Part shown: in pieces, positions 13,639-26,400 of the stretch
Layout: every line of letters starts with the position of its first letter
Position numbering within the stretch: the stretch's first letter is position 1
Assembly: GCA_036583965.1 (NCBI GenBank)
Contig: JAZBQD010000015.1
Location: 85,573,309-85,637,308, forward strand
Reading direction: 5' to 3'
DNA: 64,000 nucleotides
Source: Prunella strophiata
Lineage: Eukaryota > Chordata > Aves > Passeriformes > Prunellidae
Notes under the pieces: model-generated
Told to the model about the DNA's origin: nothing
What the model saw: the letters and a program-made list of their open reading frames with translations, nothing else
The model's database searches: none
Program-made: the position numbers and the translations under genes

Positions 13639-15367
13639 TCTTGTGTATCTGCCCTGCAAAACTATTTTGTTGGGTTCCACACTGAGAATTAAAGTTTTTC
13701 CAACATTCAGAGCAGCTGAGCTAGAGCTCTACCTCTCTCATCAGCTGTTATTCCATTTTTATTTTTTTATTACAGTATCTCACACCGTGGCTGTATCTCT
13801 GCAGGAAATATTGTCTCTTCAGCATACCACAGGTAGTCCAGATTCTGGAAGCAGAAACACGTTTTTCACAACATATTTCTTCTTTTAACTGAAACCAGAA
13901 TCCAGAGTTGTACATGAACAACCGAGAAAGATATAAGGTTTCAGACTATGGCTTTTCTTCTCTTTTCTAGAGTCACAGGGTGTGATGAGGACTCTGGCAA
14001 CTATCAGTAACAATTTTGCTGTGGTTCACAGCATGAAATATCTGGAGAATATCACCAAATGATTTGAGCAAGAAGAGCTTGTGCTAATGAACATGAGGAG
14101 ATTCATAAAGGAAGTGAGAGACTAAGATCAGCATTTGCTAATATTTGTAACAGTGTAAATGTAGCACATAGAAAAGAAAAAGGTAGAAGATTTGAAGGTA
14201 TGTTGACCACCTAGATGTCTGGGCCATTAAATAGAATGACATGTTAATTTAGAAAAATAAAATAAAGTTAGAGATTCAAAGAATCACAGAAAAAGTCAAA
14301 GAATCAGATGTGGGAGTATTTGTATGTAGAACAATCGAGACAAAGGAAAGGTTCAAGGCATGAAATATCTTTGATGCTATCAGTCCAGCTGAAATACTAA
14401 AACCTGGCAATGCAGACAGTGGCTTTCATCAAGAGGAAATGGAGAGAAAAGCAACAGAAAAAGGAAATGCCATTACTGCCTTTAGGAAGCTGTAGTTTAG
14501 TTTCACAGAGAACAATCATGTTTAATTTGAGGCACTATTTATCATTCAACAAGAAAGCAAACCATGAAGTCTGCAGTGTTTTGTTATGCAGTTAAGAAAG
14601 AATGTAGCAAAAATATGCATTTTGTTACAAATCCCCCTGTCAGGGCTTAGCCTAAGTAAATTACATATATTTTGAACTCTTCTTTAATTACCTGAGTAGT
14701 CTGGAAAATCTATTTCTCTGGTTTGAGATTGCAGGGAGGTTTAAGGTAGCCACTACTGAGATACATCCATGATGTATAACCAATACCAGTAGCTGAAGTT
14801 AGAGAGTGAAGCCCTCCAAGTCCACTCCAAGCCAGCAACATAACTGGTCTTGGACCCACTGAGCCAAGATTTCACAGGCAGATTCATTCTGGCACTTGTC
14901 AATGTGTCCATCTAATTCTGCTGCTCTTGGGTGCTCTCTGAAACAACCAAAACAGAACCTGCCTGGTGATGTCATGGGATGATACACAGAATGAGGATAT
15001 TGCCATGCCAGTTTCCAGAACAGATTAGCCAGGAACTTGGCCAAATGTGCCTTACATGCCTTTCCTGACAGATGCATGCATGTAGTATTGAAGAGGAGTC
15101 TGCAAGGACAGGGGGACACTTTTGCTTGTGACTGAAGTGATTAAGTATGCAGGTGTTTGCTGGATTAGGCCTTTAAAGCAGATCTTGCCTAACGGATGTA
15201 ACTCATGAATCAAATGGAATTAGTTGATGTATGATAATGTTACAACTCTGGCAGAAGAGAGGTACGTATTTTTGCCTTTGAAGCGATAACAAACACCATA
15301 AATTTTAATGTCAACTCTGGCTATTATTATCTCAGCAATTTAGCTATTTAGCTTTATTTAAATTGTT

Positions 15368-15369
<2 letters not shown>

Positions 15370-15414
<45 letters not shown>
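15370..15414 (+). repeat. Poly(T) run, 45 bases
   Basis: An uninterrupted run of T sits in AT-rich DNA. No retrocopy or SINE body is recognisable on either side. It is long enough to be unstable in length and error-prone in sequencing. Confidence 0.95.
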
Positions 15415-15415
<1 letters not shown>

Positions 15416-18400
15416 GTTAGTTATTTGTCAAAAGCTACCTTTGACTTTCTTTGGAATAGCCAAATCTGGTAAGCTGTCAGCTAGCTTGTGTGAGGCCACA
15501 GCAAAATGTTGTTGACTTCAATGGTATCAGGTTTTCACTCACAGCTTCCAGCATGGTTTGAACTGACATGCAAATCCAAATTCAGCTATAAGATGACAGA
15601 AATAGTATTTTTTCAGCCTACAGATTGCTAAACTGCCTGAAGCATGCTACTTTCTTACGTATATGTCTATAAAAACATTTTGAGAACTTTTGTTGTGCCT
15701 GGGTAATTCCAGCAGTGATAGAATCAGGGAATAGACCTTGCAGACAGTGTTTATTACAATATATGTAATTGAAAATCCAAGCCTTAAAAGCTGTTTTGGT
15801 GGTGGGTCATCAAAACTTGACTAATGGTACAATTCAATAATTGTGAAGTTTATATTTTCCACTGGCATTTATCATCATACTTTATAATTGATACCTGGTA
15901 CACTTTTGCTGTATAAAAACCTATTGAGTTTTCTTTCTTAAATTCCAAGAGAACTGTTGCAACTCACTTTAATATTGACTCCAAATAATAACTTTACATT
16001 TTTCATGTCCAAGTCTTGAAATACTTTCTTGATAGTTAAATTGGCAGTAACTGCAGCCACTGCAAGGTCCTGAACAGAACCTAAGGGGTTACTGCACTAC
16101 TAACTATGCTTAGACATTAAACTATTTATTGAATTGTACTGGTAACAATTTTATCACTGCAGAATGTTATTTTAATGCTTCTAAAAAAGCCACAAGTATA
16201 TGGGGATAAACTGTGTCCCAAGTATCAAGGTACAAGAGTATTCCTAAAGATGGTTCTTAGGCAAACTTGGTAGCACGGAGCTGGGAATAAAAGCTGGGCA
16301 GCACTAAGGCTAAATATCTCCATCTGCCACCATGTATCTCAACTAACATTTTTCAGGTGACCCTGTTAGGGCACCCATCCTAGAAATAATGTGCTGCGTA
16401 GGCTGTAGGAACTTTTCAGGCTTTTTGGAATTGGCCTGGTACCAGTATAGCTACACTTATTGCTACAGGTAAGTGGCTGTATGGAATTGCTGTGCTTTAG
16501 CCTCAGCAGCATAAAGTAATCTATTTCAGTAGCTACAGTTAAGAATAAGCACAAAACTAGGATATTTGCCACTTGGCTTCAGTGGGAATCTTTTTGTTCT
16601 TCCCCTGAAAAAAAAAAAAAGACACACTGTATTTTGTTATTTAATATTGAAAAAGGCACTTCACTTCTGTTAGAGACATTGGAAGCTGGAACAGGAGTCA
16701 CAGGACAGCAGGTGGAAGGGAATATTTAGGAGTGGTGTTATCCAGAGTTACAGGCAAATGGCTTTTCAGATGTTATGGCCATCAGTGTAAAGCAGCAACC
16801 CACTTGAAAATGATCATAAAGGAATGATCACAACAGGTATGTAAGAGGAAAGCAGTCAGACTTTTGGGATGCAGTTGTGCCAAACTAAGGAAGTTCCATC
16901 CCTTTGTTCAGGAATAATTACAGTTCTCTCAGTGTTATCTCAAAAAATGATTGAGTGAAGTTTGTGCCTGATTCTGACAGGGCTAATGGGAAAAGAGGCA
17001 AGCAACATATTTTTAAATGATAGTGCAGTAAACGGAAGAGGATCTGCTCGTGTAGTAATGCTCTATTAATTAAGATCATCAGGAGGCATGAGGAAGGAGA
17101 AGAGACGGAAATGTTTAAAAAAATTATTCAAGGTATTATTTATGAGCTCTATTTCTAGGACTGCTGCTAGTGTGGTACCTCTCTCAAAAATAAATTATGG
17201 AGACTGGTGCTGCATAATGGAACGATTTACAAATAGAAATGAAAGAAATGTTTATAATTTTGACCTCAGTGACTCCAGTAAGATCAGTCCTTTGCTGGTT
17301 TAATATTGTTTCACAGTTTGTGCTGTTAAATCAAAAGGTTATCTATAATACATCTGGCACTATTAATGCAAAGGATCAGGGGTATTCAACAGACATTTAT
17401 TCATTATTAATATAGATAATAAAGGATCATTTATGAGGTTACAGATGAGATTTTTATCATCAAAAGCTTAAAAAGGGAAATGTATTTTTGCTCTAGGACA
17501 AAGATGAAAAGAGTCAGTAATGGGAAATGTAAGAGTCAACATGAAACTGTCAAATTCATTCTTTTCCTGAAGACAGCTAGGACTTGATGGCAATGAATGA
17601 AAAACAAAATAAAATCAAATGTTTTTGCTGTAAAACTGCTTTATTGACAGGGAGGGGCTTTCAGTGGCAGTGTGGTTTGCTCTGTTTTTCTCCTTTAGCA
17701 AGACAGTTGTGATGTTTTTGCCTCATACAACTGAGCTTTCCAATGCTTTTTAAGAAGACCTAGAGTGGGAAAACATATCTGTGTCTCAAGAACTTCTGGA
17801 AGATGTTTGAAATTCAACTTGACAAGAGTGGAAGTCACAGCTCTAAGGCCCTTTCATTTTTGGGTATGGACATCCCACCCGCATGTTTTGTGGTGTAGGT
17901 GTGTAAATCTGTGCCTTAAGGTGGTACAATTGCAGTTAGTAGTAGAAGGATATGCATATGTGAAACAGGAGCAACAACAAGAGAAAAATGAGTTTTTTGC
18001 TGTCTTGTAGTTTCTGGAATTACAGAGGTAGAACAACCACCTAGTGCTACTGAAGTGGCATATGAAGTGACAGAACTTGATTCATTGAGCAAGTGGAGAT
18101 TTCTTAATATCACAGGACTCATAACATTAGTGGAGACTGCCCCCTGCATTCCCAAGGCTGTAGTTGCCTAGTGAGGTATTGCCTGTATGAATGGTGAATG
18201 CAGGGATATTCAGAGTTAAGGCTAAAATTCTCTCCTTGTTTCACCTATCAGGCTTATCTAGGGCAGTTGCTTGAATCAGCTTCTAGGGTTCTCAGAACAT
18301 TCAATTATCTTGTTTCCCATATGATCTGAAATACCCAAGGGTGGATTTGGAATCTGATGAAGTTGTTTCTGATCTGAGGGCATGGACTGACCAGTCTGCT

Positions 18401-18577
18401 TGAGATGACCTCAAATCCTCACTAGGAGCAGCAGTAGTAGTAAAATAGAAATAGTGGCATTGGAAAATTAATTTCATTACTTAGATATTTTGCATTGTCT
18501 AGAGTTTGGGTACAATTCTGAAAATCCTCATTTGCAATCCCCTTTTCCCTTGTTTGCTTAGGCCATTTTTCATGCCA

Positions 18578-18578
<1 letters not shown>

Positions 18579-18615
<37 letters not shown>
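18579..18615 (+). repeat. Poly(A) run, 37 bases
   Basis: An uninterrupted run of A follows TTTTTCATGCCAC. No upstream retrocopied gene or SINE is recognisable, so it is best treated as a simple repeat. Confidence 0.95.
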
Positions 18616-18618
<3 letters not shown>

Positions 18619-21224
18619 TCTACATTCCCCTTGCTATTTGTGAGATCTTACAGAAATTGGGTAGCCTTTTCTCAATATTGGTAGGCATTATAGAAATGAG
18701 CAAATATGAGTTATGTGACCCAAAGTGTTCTGTTTGTTTGTTTGTTTTTAAGTTTCTGCCTTTTTGCTCACAATCTCATTGAAAAAAATATTCAAAGGAT
18801 GTGGAAAACCAGCCCTTCTTGAAATTTGATCCAATAGAGAAAAAACAGCATCATTATCTGTGTGTGAAAACTGGATCCACTTTCCCCTTCCTCCAAACCA
18901 AATAGGGTTTGAATGTTTTGGATTTGAAACTGTGAATAATACTTGAATATAAAATAAATATTTTATAAGCAAACAAATTAATTTTCCCTAAAGGTGAAGA
19001 AGGGAGAATAATCCATAGATGAGCTTGAGAACTCAGATTCTTTATCACTTGTCAGAATTTGTTGCAACATGATGTATCACAGGGGGTCCATGAGAAATGG
19101 AGCCAAGCACAATGGGAATTTCCTTGTCAAACTTACTTTCTTTTAGTTGGCATTCCAGCCTCTAACTCAAGCATGATGACAGGTAAACCCTGACTAATGT
19201 AGCAGAGCCTTACAAGTTACCTCCCCAGCTTCCACTTCAGCCTTCTATAGATACTGCTGTTACCACAATGAGTTAGCAAGATTCAATTTGCATGTGTCTC
19301 ACTCAGCTGCTTTCCTGCAAAGTCCACTGAACTGAGTTACTTGTCTGAGTTACTGGAAAAGCAGCTGTAAGGTGACCACTCTCCAGGCTCTGATGTGGGA
19401 TTTTTAACCCTTACACAATTTCTAGAATCTTGTAAGATTGGTCTTCCTTGAATATATGAAACAGAACAAAAATGCTTGTTAACAAACATTTGGCTGCAGG
19501 ACATCCCTGGTATTGCAGATGAGTTTTAACTTTTGATTATCCATCAGTTTATATAGGAAATGTAGCATTTTGAATAACAAGTCAATTTAGACAGTTCATC
19601 AAGATTTGTAAGTTCCTTCTTTCTCACCTCAAGTCTCTAACAGGAATAGATTAATATGTTACAGAAAGTCATTGTTAGTCCCAGGTGCAACATATTCTGC
19701 CAATGAACAGCTACTTATGTAATTAAAGAAATCACCTTAGCAACATCTGCAGTCACTCCTGGATGCTGATGGAGACCTGTGGACATGCACACACAAACTC
19801 CAAGATCCAGAAGCCATGACAGGGCATCAGAAAGTCAAAGAAGCAAAGTAGCTTGCAAGTTTGAGAACAATGTGGGCTAATGTTTTAGATGGGCAGTGCC
19901 CTGTATTTCAGGTCACAAAACATTAAATCCTACATGACATGAAATACAGATGCCAAAGTCTTTTCTATCAAAGGAGCTTCTTAAAATTCATGAGGAGCAA
20001 TCAGAAAGACTTTATATGTGTAGAAAGTGAGGAGAAAGTGATTGATACATCAGACAAATACATACCTGCCCAAGTTATTAACATTAGGGAGGGAGAAAGG
20101 ATACCATGGTTCACAGAGAAAATGCAGTTTATAGAAATATCTCTGAAAGCACTCAGCTAATTAAAGGCCTGACACAGGAAAGTATTACTCACATGAGTAG
20201 TCAAAATGGTAATCAAACCACCACTGTAAGGACAACACATGAGTAAAGGTTTGCTGTCAAGAACTGAATGAAGCAAATGCATGAAAAGTCTGCACTGACA
20301 ATTAAATCCTGTGCTTGTTAAAATGCAATAATTCCAGTGACAGGGAAGAGATTTGATTAGTGTGCTTGGACAGGAAGGCATTATTATAAAGGAGTGATTT
20401 ATAGTATAGAGAGGCACAAAATTTACAGATTTTTTGTACATATTTAAACACAATCCAAGGGTATTCTTTTTTTGCAAAGTAAGACCTTGTGCAATTGAAA
20501 GCATTCTTTGATTTTACTTAAGTAGGTAAAAATTTCTCCAGGTTTCTAATAAAAAAAATACCTTTCTAGTTTGTAAATATTGGGTTGGTGGTTTGATCAA
20601 TTTATTTGCCATATTAAACAAAGTTCAAAAGGACTTTGTTCTTAAATAATTGAGACTCTGTGCAGATAGGTGGCATAAGATCTGTGCCAGAGTGACTTCT
20701 TGAGCTGTAGATTATGATGAATAATAGTATCTGATAACTGAGTGTAAATTTCATAAAAAGTCAAATATAGTCCACTTAAATCTCTGGGAATCTTTCTGCT
20801 GGTGTGGCGGACTTTTCTCCAAGTCAGCACATCTACTAGATCTTCAGAGAGTGTTTTCTTCTACATATTAAATGCGAATTAATAAGGATTTACTCTGTTA
20901 TGGGGTCACTGAGAAAAAGAAATAGAGTTTCTGCGATTAGCTTTAGAATGCTCCCATGGCTTGGGCAGCACATCACCTTCTCAGCTAATATGAATTTGCA
21001 TGCTTCCATAGCCTTGAATACAGCTGTGATTGTTAATACCAGATGAGGCTCAGGGGCTGCTGTGTTCTTGGAAACTGGCCTTCAGTTACTTCTTCCAGTG
21101 AGCCAATAACTTTTTCCCAGTGCTCTCATTCCATGCCTGTTCACTAACAACAAATATAAAACTTTTGTCTAGGGGTCTGGGGGCCCTGGTACACTACTTG
21201 GAAGTAAAATTAATGAACATGTCC

Positions 21225-21716
21225 CTATAATTACCCATGAGACTGTATCTTGAGCACTGTGTTGAGCTTTGGTCTTCCCACTATAGAAAGGACATTGTCA
21301 TACTGACAAAAGTTCAGGGCCAAAGAGATGGTTGGAGGTGGAAAGCCAGGATATATGAGGGGTGGCTGAGGAACTCACTTGGTGATTTCATTTGGAAAGA
21401 GGCAGTTTTAGGTGAGATTTTATTTCTGTCTTCTACAATCCAAGAAAGTATAAGGATGGTTCATACTTAAAGGATGATGGGCAGTGGGACCGAGCTGCAA
21501 TAAGAACAATTCTGTTTAGATATTAGGAAACAAATTTTCACAATGAGAACAATTGGAACAAATTGCCAGAGAGGCTGCACAGCCTTCATCTTTGGTGATA
21601 TTCCAAACTTGCCAGGCCAAGTCTCTGAACACCTAGTTGTACCTACTTTGTGCTAGGGTTAAAACATTTTACCACAAAGGTCTTTTCTTATCTAAATTAT
21701 TCTATGGTTCTGTGTA
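21225..21716 (+). mobile_element. CR1 LINE fragment, 3' end, plus orientation
   Basis: The segment follows the CR1 3' region in order: a TGTATCTTGAGCACTGTGTT-like stretch, a block resembling 'glycine-rich ORF2 end', the GATATTAGGAAACAAATTTT stretch, the AGAGGCTGCA stretch, and the terminal ATTCTATGGTTCTGTG at 21699-21714. That end holds two copies of the 8-bp repeat that closes CR1 elements. It is diverged and 5'-truncated, as most CR1 copies are. The left boundary is uncertain and may reach about 21165. Confidence 0.85.
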
Positions 21717-22169
21717 AATCTTTTTAATCTCACGAGCAGAGATTTGTTACAACTGAAATACCACTTCCATATATTATCATGCATTAGAAGAACATCATAT
21801 GTTCATCTCTGGGTTTTCACTAGACTCAAATTCTGTTTGTGCAGAATGAAAGTTAAAACCATAGAAAGGTTTGTTCATCTTCCAGTACAACAGCTATTGG
21901 GATATTAAATAGGAACAAATTCAAAGCAAAGGAAAGAGGGTTTTTCATAGCAATTCTTTCTGTACTATGGAAGCTTGAGGTTCACATGGAGTCCAGGACT
22001 GGACAGGCTCATTGAGGAGAAATCTGGTGATGATTTCATAAACAGAAACTACCTGACTCCAGAAGTCCCACAGTTGCAAATTTTCAGAAAACTGAAGTAT
22101 ATTCAATGCTACTAGTGTTTCATACTTACTTATTCTTTGTACTTTTCCTTATGCATCTACTATTTTTCG

Positions 22170-22240
22170 CCTTCAGAAAAAAGGTATTGGATTAGATGAT
22201 CTTTTGATCTGACTTAATATAGCTGTTCTTTTGGTCTTTT
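22170..22240 (+). mobile_element. Possible short, old CR1 3'-end remnant
   Basis: A stretch reading GGTATTGGATTAGATGATCT resembles the GG-TTGGACTAGATGATCT segment found shortly before the CR1 3' terminus. No clear terminal 8-bp repeat follows, and similarity fades within about 50 bases on either side. It lies about 450 bp after the clear plus-strand CR1, so it may be an independent old insertion or a chance match. Confidence 0.35.
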
Positions 22241-24269
22241 CTCCTTTTCTGGTATGTTGAGATAATTTTTTTTCCTCTCCCCTGGAGCTCTTGGCTAAAG
22301 AATGCCCAGCCCTCTGGGAGCAGTGCACGTGCACCTTGCTCATTGCGTGGGGCTGCTTAATGCAGTCAGGCTCTTCAGAGACTTCAGCTGTCAAAATCTT
22401 TCCAATTCTTGACAGCAGACTTCACAGAGGGTTTACAGAGATTTGAGATTTGATCAAATTTGTGCTAAAGGCATATATCTAGTATGTTCTTCCCACTTTC
22501 CAACTTTTGCACTAGAGCATAAAATGTGGGGCATATAATCCACGAATAACTGCAAGATTCTTTTATTAGAACCAGAAAAACACATTTTCTCTCAAAAATA
22601 TTTAGCCTTTTTTGCTTTAAAACTATTAGTGAGACAGATTATTGCCCTAAAAAAATATTTCACTACAATTACTTAATTAATTAAATGAAAAAAGGTGATG
22701 AGCAAATGAAAAATCAGGTTTCATACTGGAAGGTGTTGGACAGGTTTAATATCATATGTCACGTATTCCAGTAATTTGAGTTAGGATGGTTTCTAAACCA
22801 TACAAGTTAGTCTGGACTTCCAGGGCTCACAGTCTGTAGAACAGTGCAGTTTAAATCACATTTAGTTTAGTTAACAAGATGCAGAACTGGGGTGAAGAAG
22901 TACAGACTGAAAACAAAATAAAATAAGGAGAACAGGCTTATAAGCTTGTGCTGTTCCTGACCATCCAATACCTTGAATCACATTCAGCTTCAGATTTCAT
23001 CAGATAGTGTTATAGAGAGATAGTCCCATGTTAGTTCTACATAATAATTTCTGGGGGGCTGGGTTGAGGGAAGAAGAGGAGACTTCATGAACCCTCTGAA
23101 GCCATTTTTGGGGACTACATGCTCATGAGAGATTGGACACTTTGCAGGCTACCCAGAGCCAGCAAACACAAACCAATTTTGCCATGCAGAATCCCTGATC
23201 TGGCCAGCCAGCCCACAACCCACAGGTTCACAGCCCCCACCCTGCTCCTGACCGGGCAACAGGAGGATGTGATGCAGGTATGACAGCCACAGTACATGAC
23301 ACGGTGCCATAGAAAGCCAGGCTTTTTCACAGCTTCACACTGTGAAACTTCTGACTGCTCACACAACTCAGTGGAGTCCTGTAGTCTAGGGTTAAGTCCC
23401 TGCCCCTTTGAGAGAGAGAGATTCTGAGTTTATAGCATGTAAGGAGGCTAGTAACAAATTTCTCCCTAGTCCTTCTCTTTGTAGTGCCAGCCTAGTTTTT
23501 GGTGTGAATTATTTCTTAATGGGTATTAATGTAATGAAGTTGCCATTATGGTTATGATTTGATGTGAGGCCAGAAATGCAAGTAAACTAGTGACACATGA
23601 TGCTAGTAATATTTTCTGGGTAGTTGAGAAGAAGAAAAATAAAACATCCAGATCTGATATAATTTATTCAAATGGTTTTCACTGGAAAATATCTCTTGAT
23701 GTGCAGTCACTGTGGCCTAATCTAACCTCTTTCTTGTGAAATGCTGTTAAAAAAAATGATGGTTCAATCAGGTTCATGTAGGCGAACTGGTGACAGAACC
23801 CAGTGCAGTTATAAACTGTTTATAACCAAAAAAACCCCCAAACATCTGTGTGGAGAAAAAAAAATGTTTTTTTGTTTGATTTTTAAAATTTTATTTTGAT
23901 AACAGATAAAACAAGAACTTGTTTTGTAAAATATTGTAGTGCCCTACTGTGGTATATGAAAATTAAGGGAAAACCAGTCATTCAGTTAGTTCAGTTCTCT
24001 TTTCCTTTTAACTCTGGATCCCAGTTTCCAATTTCAAAGGAGCTCATTTTGGTCCACAAACCAAGTAGAATTTGGACATTATATCACACTGGAATAAGCC
24101 TTTGTGACAAAGAGGTATTCAAAGCTCAATGAACTGAGAAGTATATTAAAACTGGTATATCCAACAAATCCATGTGCATTCCTGAGATATATATCTATAT
24201 ATTTTTTATTACTAATACTAATAAAGGCAGGGCACGGGTGCAGCAGGCCTTAGTTTCTGTCTTTGGGGA

Positions 24270-24680
24270 CTTTCATCTTTAATATAGTCTCTTAAAAATA
24301 CATGCATTGCTACATTTTTCATTACCCTTAATTTTTTCATCAATCACGTTAATTTATACAGGGGGCACTTAATAATAGCTAATTAACACTTATGACTTTT
24401 TAAATTAAAAGACCTTTGGAGAGATTACTGCTGATTGCGAAAAGGTTTTTGTTCCTCCCATTAAAAAGAGAAAGAAAGAAAGAAAGACTGAAGATCTGGC
24501 TCGGGTGTATGAGGGGAACTTCTCTCTTGCTTCATCGATCATACAACAAATGAAAACAGCAAAGGCCTGTGCAAAGGCAATACTGCTATTAGCCTACACT
24601 CCTGAAAGGTGCCTTTATTTTAACTGATTATTAAGCAGCATATATATTATTCAGAGTGACCTTTAAATAGCTGAAATTAA
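24270..24680. promoter_or_regulatory. Candidate conserved non-coding element
   Basis: The AT-rich block is dense with TAAT cores (for example TAATTAAC near 24380), a PBX/HOX-like ATCAATCA at 24339-24346 and ATGCAT near 24302. It lacks the stop-rich drift of surrounding repeats and has the look of deeply conserved developmental enhancers. Conservation cannot be seen from one sequence, so this is an inference. Confidence 0.35.
24464..24487 (+). repeat. (AAAG)n short microsatellite
   Basis: About five AAAG units at the edge of an AT-rich block that otherwise looks like a conserved element. Confidence 0.85.
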
Positions 24681-24842
24681 ATTATAATTTACTGGGGAGA
24701 TATCTAAACCCATGTAGCTATTATTACAAAAAAAACCCCAAAAGATGATGTCATACAATGTCCTGAAAATATATTCTTATTATTACCAAATGAAGTGAAG
24801 AGAGAAAAAGCATTGAATTTTGACAGTGGATTTGACAGTGGG

Positions 24843-24869
24843 TTATTGCAATCTCATGGATTGCAATAA
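24843..24869. other. Perfect 10-bp inverted repeat with ATTGCAAT arms
   Basis: TTATTGCAAT (24843-24852) and ATTGCAATAA (24860-24869) flank a 7-base spacer. Each arm contains palindromic ATTGCAAT, which resembles half-sites bound by C/EBP-type factors. Function is inferred only. Confidence 0.85.
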
Positions 24870-25191
24870 TATTTTTAATAACCCCCCTTGTTATTACAGT
24901 GAGAAATAGACCATGTTTAGTTTTTGACTGTGATCACTTTTGGATATATCAGGGAGCTGTTGGGATTCACACCACTTTCCTTCTCTAGTACTGACAGTAT
25001 GATTCCTTCCTTTTAATAAACAAATGTGTCCTTCAAAATTGAACATATGTGCTAAGCACTTCCAGTGTTCTCTAAATCTCATTGATCTGGCCAGAAAACT
25101 GTTTGAAAGCATCAGTGAGGACTTTTTTCCTTTTTTTTTTGTGGTTGCTAGTGTCATTATAATAACTATTACTATAATAATAGCAATATTT

Positions 25192-25232
25192 AATGATGAT
25201 AATGATGATGATAGAGATGATGAAGATGATTA
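25192..25232 (+). repeat. GAT trinucleotide-rich microsatellite, interrupted
   Basis: Imperfect GAT units with AAT and AGA interruptions follow an ATA/ATT-rich tract. They create an open frame rich in Asp on the plus strand (25024-25263), which is a repeat artefact rather than a gene. Confidence 0.9.
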
Positions 25233-25769
25233 TATCCCACCAATAGGTGTCTCCATTCCCTGACAGAGCCCACAGAAATACTCAGTGTCTGGAACACCTG
25301 TAAGATGTTGACAATCTGGTGATGACAGGAGGGAATCCAGTCTAGAAGGACAATATTCCATCCCTGAGGTAACCTCTGGCTACCTCCCTTGCAATGGCCT
25401 CCCTTCAGCTGAGGGAAAGCTGTCTAACATGCACAGTGCTTCCTCCTAAATTCACCCTAGGTCATGATGCTTTTACTCTTTACAGCTGAGCATATCTGGC
25501 TGCCAGTAACAGCTACTATTTTATTAATGTCTTTTCTAGATAAGATGAAAGCAGGCTTCATGCAGTATAAAAAGACCAACATCATCCCTGTTTGGGAGTT
25601 TCACTCCTTTTTTTAGGCACATAGCAAGAGGTGCCACCTTGGTGGTGGCAGCATTCTGTAGGCCACCTCTCACAGGAAGGCCTGTGTTTTGCACAATCTG
25701 CCTAGCATGAATTCAAATCACATGGGAGGGTTTGCTGCCGCACCCCAGACTCAATAAAAATTGAAGCCA

Positions 25770-26400
25770 ACTGAAATGACCTCAGCTCCTCCTTGTAAGG
25801 CTTACCCCTCCAGATCCTTCACCATCTTTGTAGCCCTCCTTTGGACCCTCTTTAAAAGCTTTATATCCTTTTATATTGTGGCACCCAAAACTGCCCCCAG
25901 CACTGGAGGTGAGGCTGTCCCAGCTCAGAGCAGAGCAGGACAATCCCTCCCTTGCCCAGCTGGCCATGCTGGGCCTGATGCCCCCAGGACATGCCAGTCC
26001 CTCCTGGCTGCCAGGGACACTGCTGACTCAGTGTTCAGCTTGCCACTGACCTAGGACCCCCAGGTCCCTTTCCATGGGGCTGCTTTCCAGCCTCTCATTC
26101 CCCAGTCTGTCTGTGTTGACAACACTGACATCCAGTGTTGTCCTGTCCCAGGTGCAGAATCTGTCACCTTCCCTTGTGGAATTTCATACAGCTGGTGATT
26201 GCCCAGTCCTCTAATTTGTCAAGGTGTCTTTGCAGGACCTCTCTGCCCTCAAGGAAGTTGACAGCTCCTCCAATTTAGTGTTATCTGCAAACTTAGTTTT
26301 TCTTCAAGTCTTGCATCCAAGTAGTTTATGAAGATATTGAAGAGCACTAGGGCTGAGGATGGAGCCCTGCAGAAATCCACTAGGGACTGTGCTACACAAG
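25770..26400 (-). mobile_element. CR1 LINE fragment, minus orientation, internal ORF2-end region
   Basis: Read on the plus strand, the segment matches the reverse complement of CR1 block by block: TGTAGCCCTCCTTTGGACCC, GGCACCCAAAACTGC, GTGAGGCTGTCCCAGC, CTGGCTGCCAGGGACACTGC, GGACCCCCAGGTCCCTTTCC, GGGGCTGCTTTCCAGCCTCT, TTTGTCAAGGTGTCTTTGCA, and GAAGATATTGAAGAGCACTA followed by an 'AGCCCTG...CCACTAG' block. The usual CR1 3' terminal few hundred bases (with the 8-bp repeats) are missing on the low-coordinate side. The copy has therefore been cut by deletion or is unusually diverged there. ORFs across it are broken remnants. Confidence 0.93.

Larger units (their letters stand above)
10770..21160. 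other. Non-coding AT-rich interval, no gene seen
   Basis: There are no recognisable exons or transposon ends. The notable content is the 45-base T run (15370-15414), the 37-base A run (18579-18615), smaller runs near 12551 (T) and 16608 (A), and a perfect inverted repeat at 13614-13638. A 106-codon minus-strand ORF (15119-14799) is Cys-rich but matches nothing I know and is probably chance. Confidence 0.65.
21720..25765. other. Non-coding interval, no gene seen
   Basis: There is no supported coding region. It contains a possible CR1 remnant (22170-22240), a candidate conserved element (24270-24680), a short AAAG repeat, a perfect hairpin (24843-24869) and a GAT/AAT-rich microsatellite (25192-25232). 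The acidic ORF over the GAT repeat is a repeat artefact. Confidence 0.65.

Noticed and set aside
14799..15119. A 106-codon minus-strand Cys-rich ORF that looked like a zinc-binding fragment
   Set aside because: The Cys spacing does not fit any zinc finger I know and there is no neighbouring exon.
25024..25263. Plus-strand ORF with a hydrophobic stretch and an acidic Asp-rich end
   Set aside because: The end is encoded by AAT/GAT microsatellite sequence and the rest has no family likeness.
25761..26054. Plus-strand ORF of 97 codons with a hydrophobic start
   Set aside because: It reads through a reverse-oriented CR1 fragment and is not a gene.
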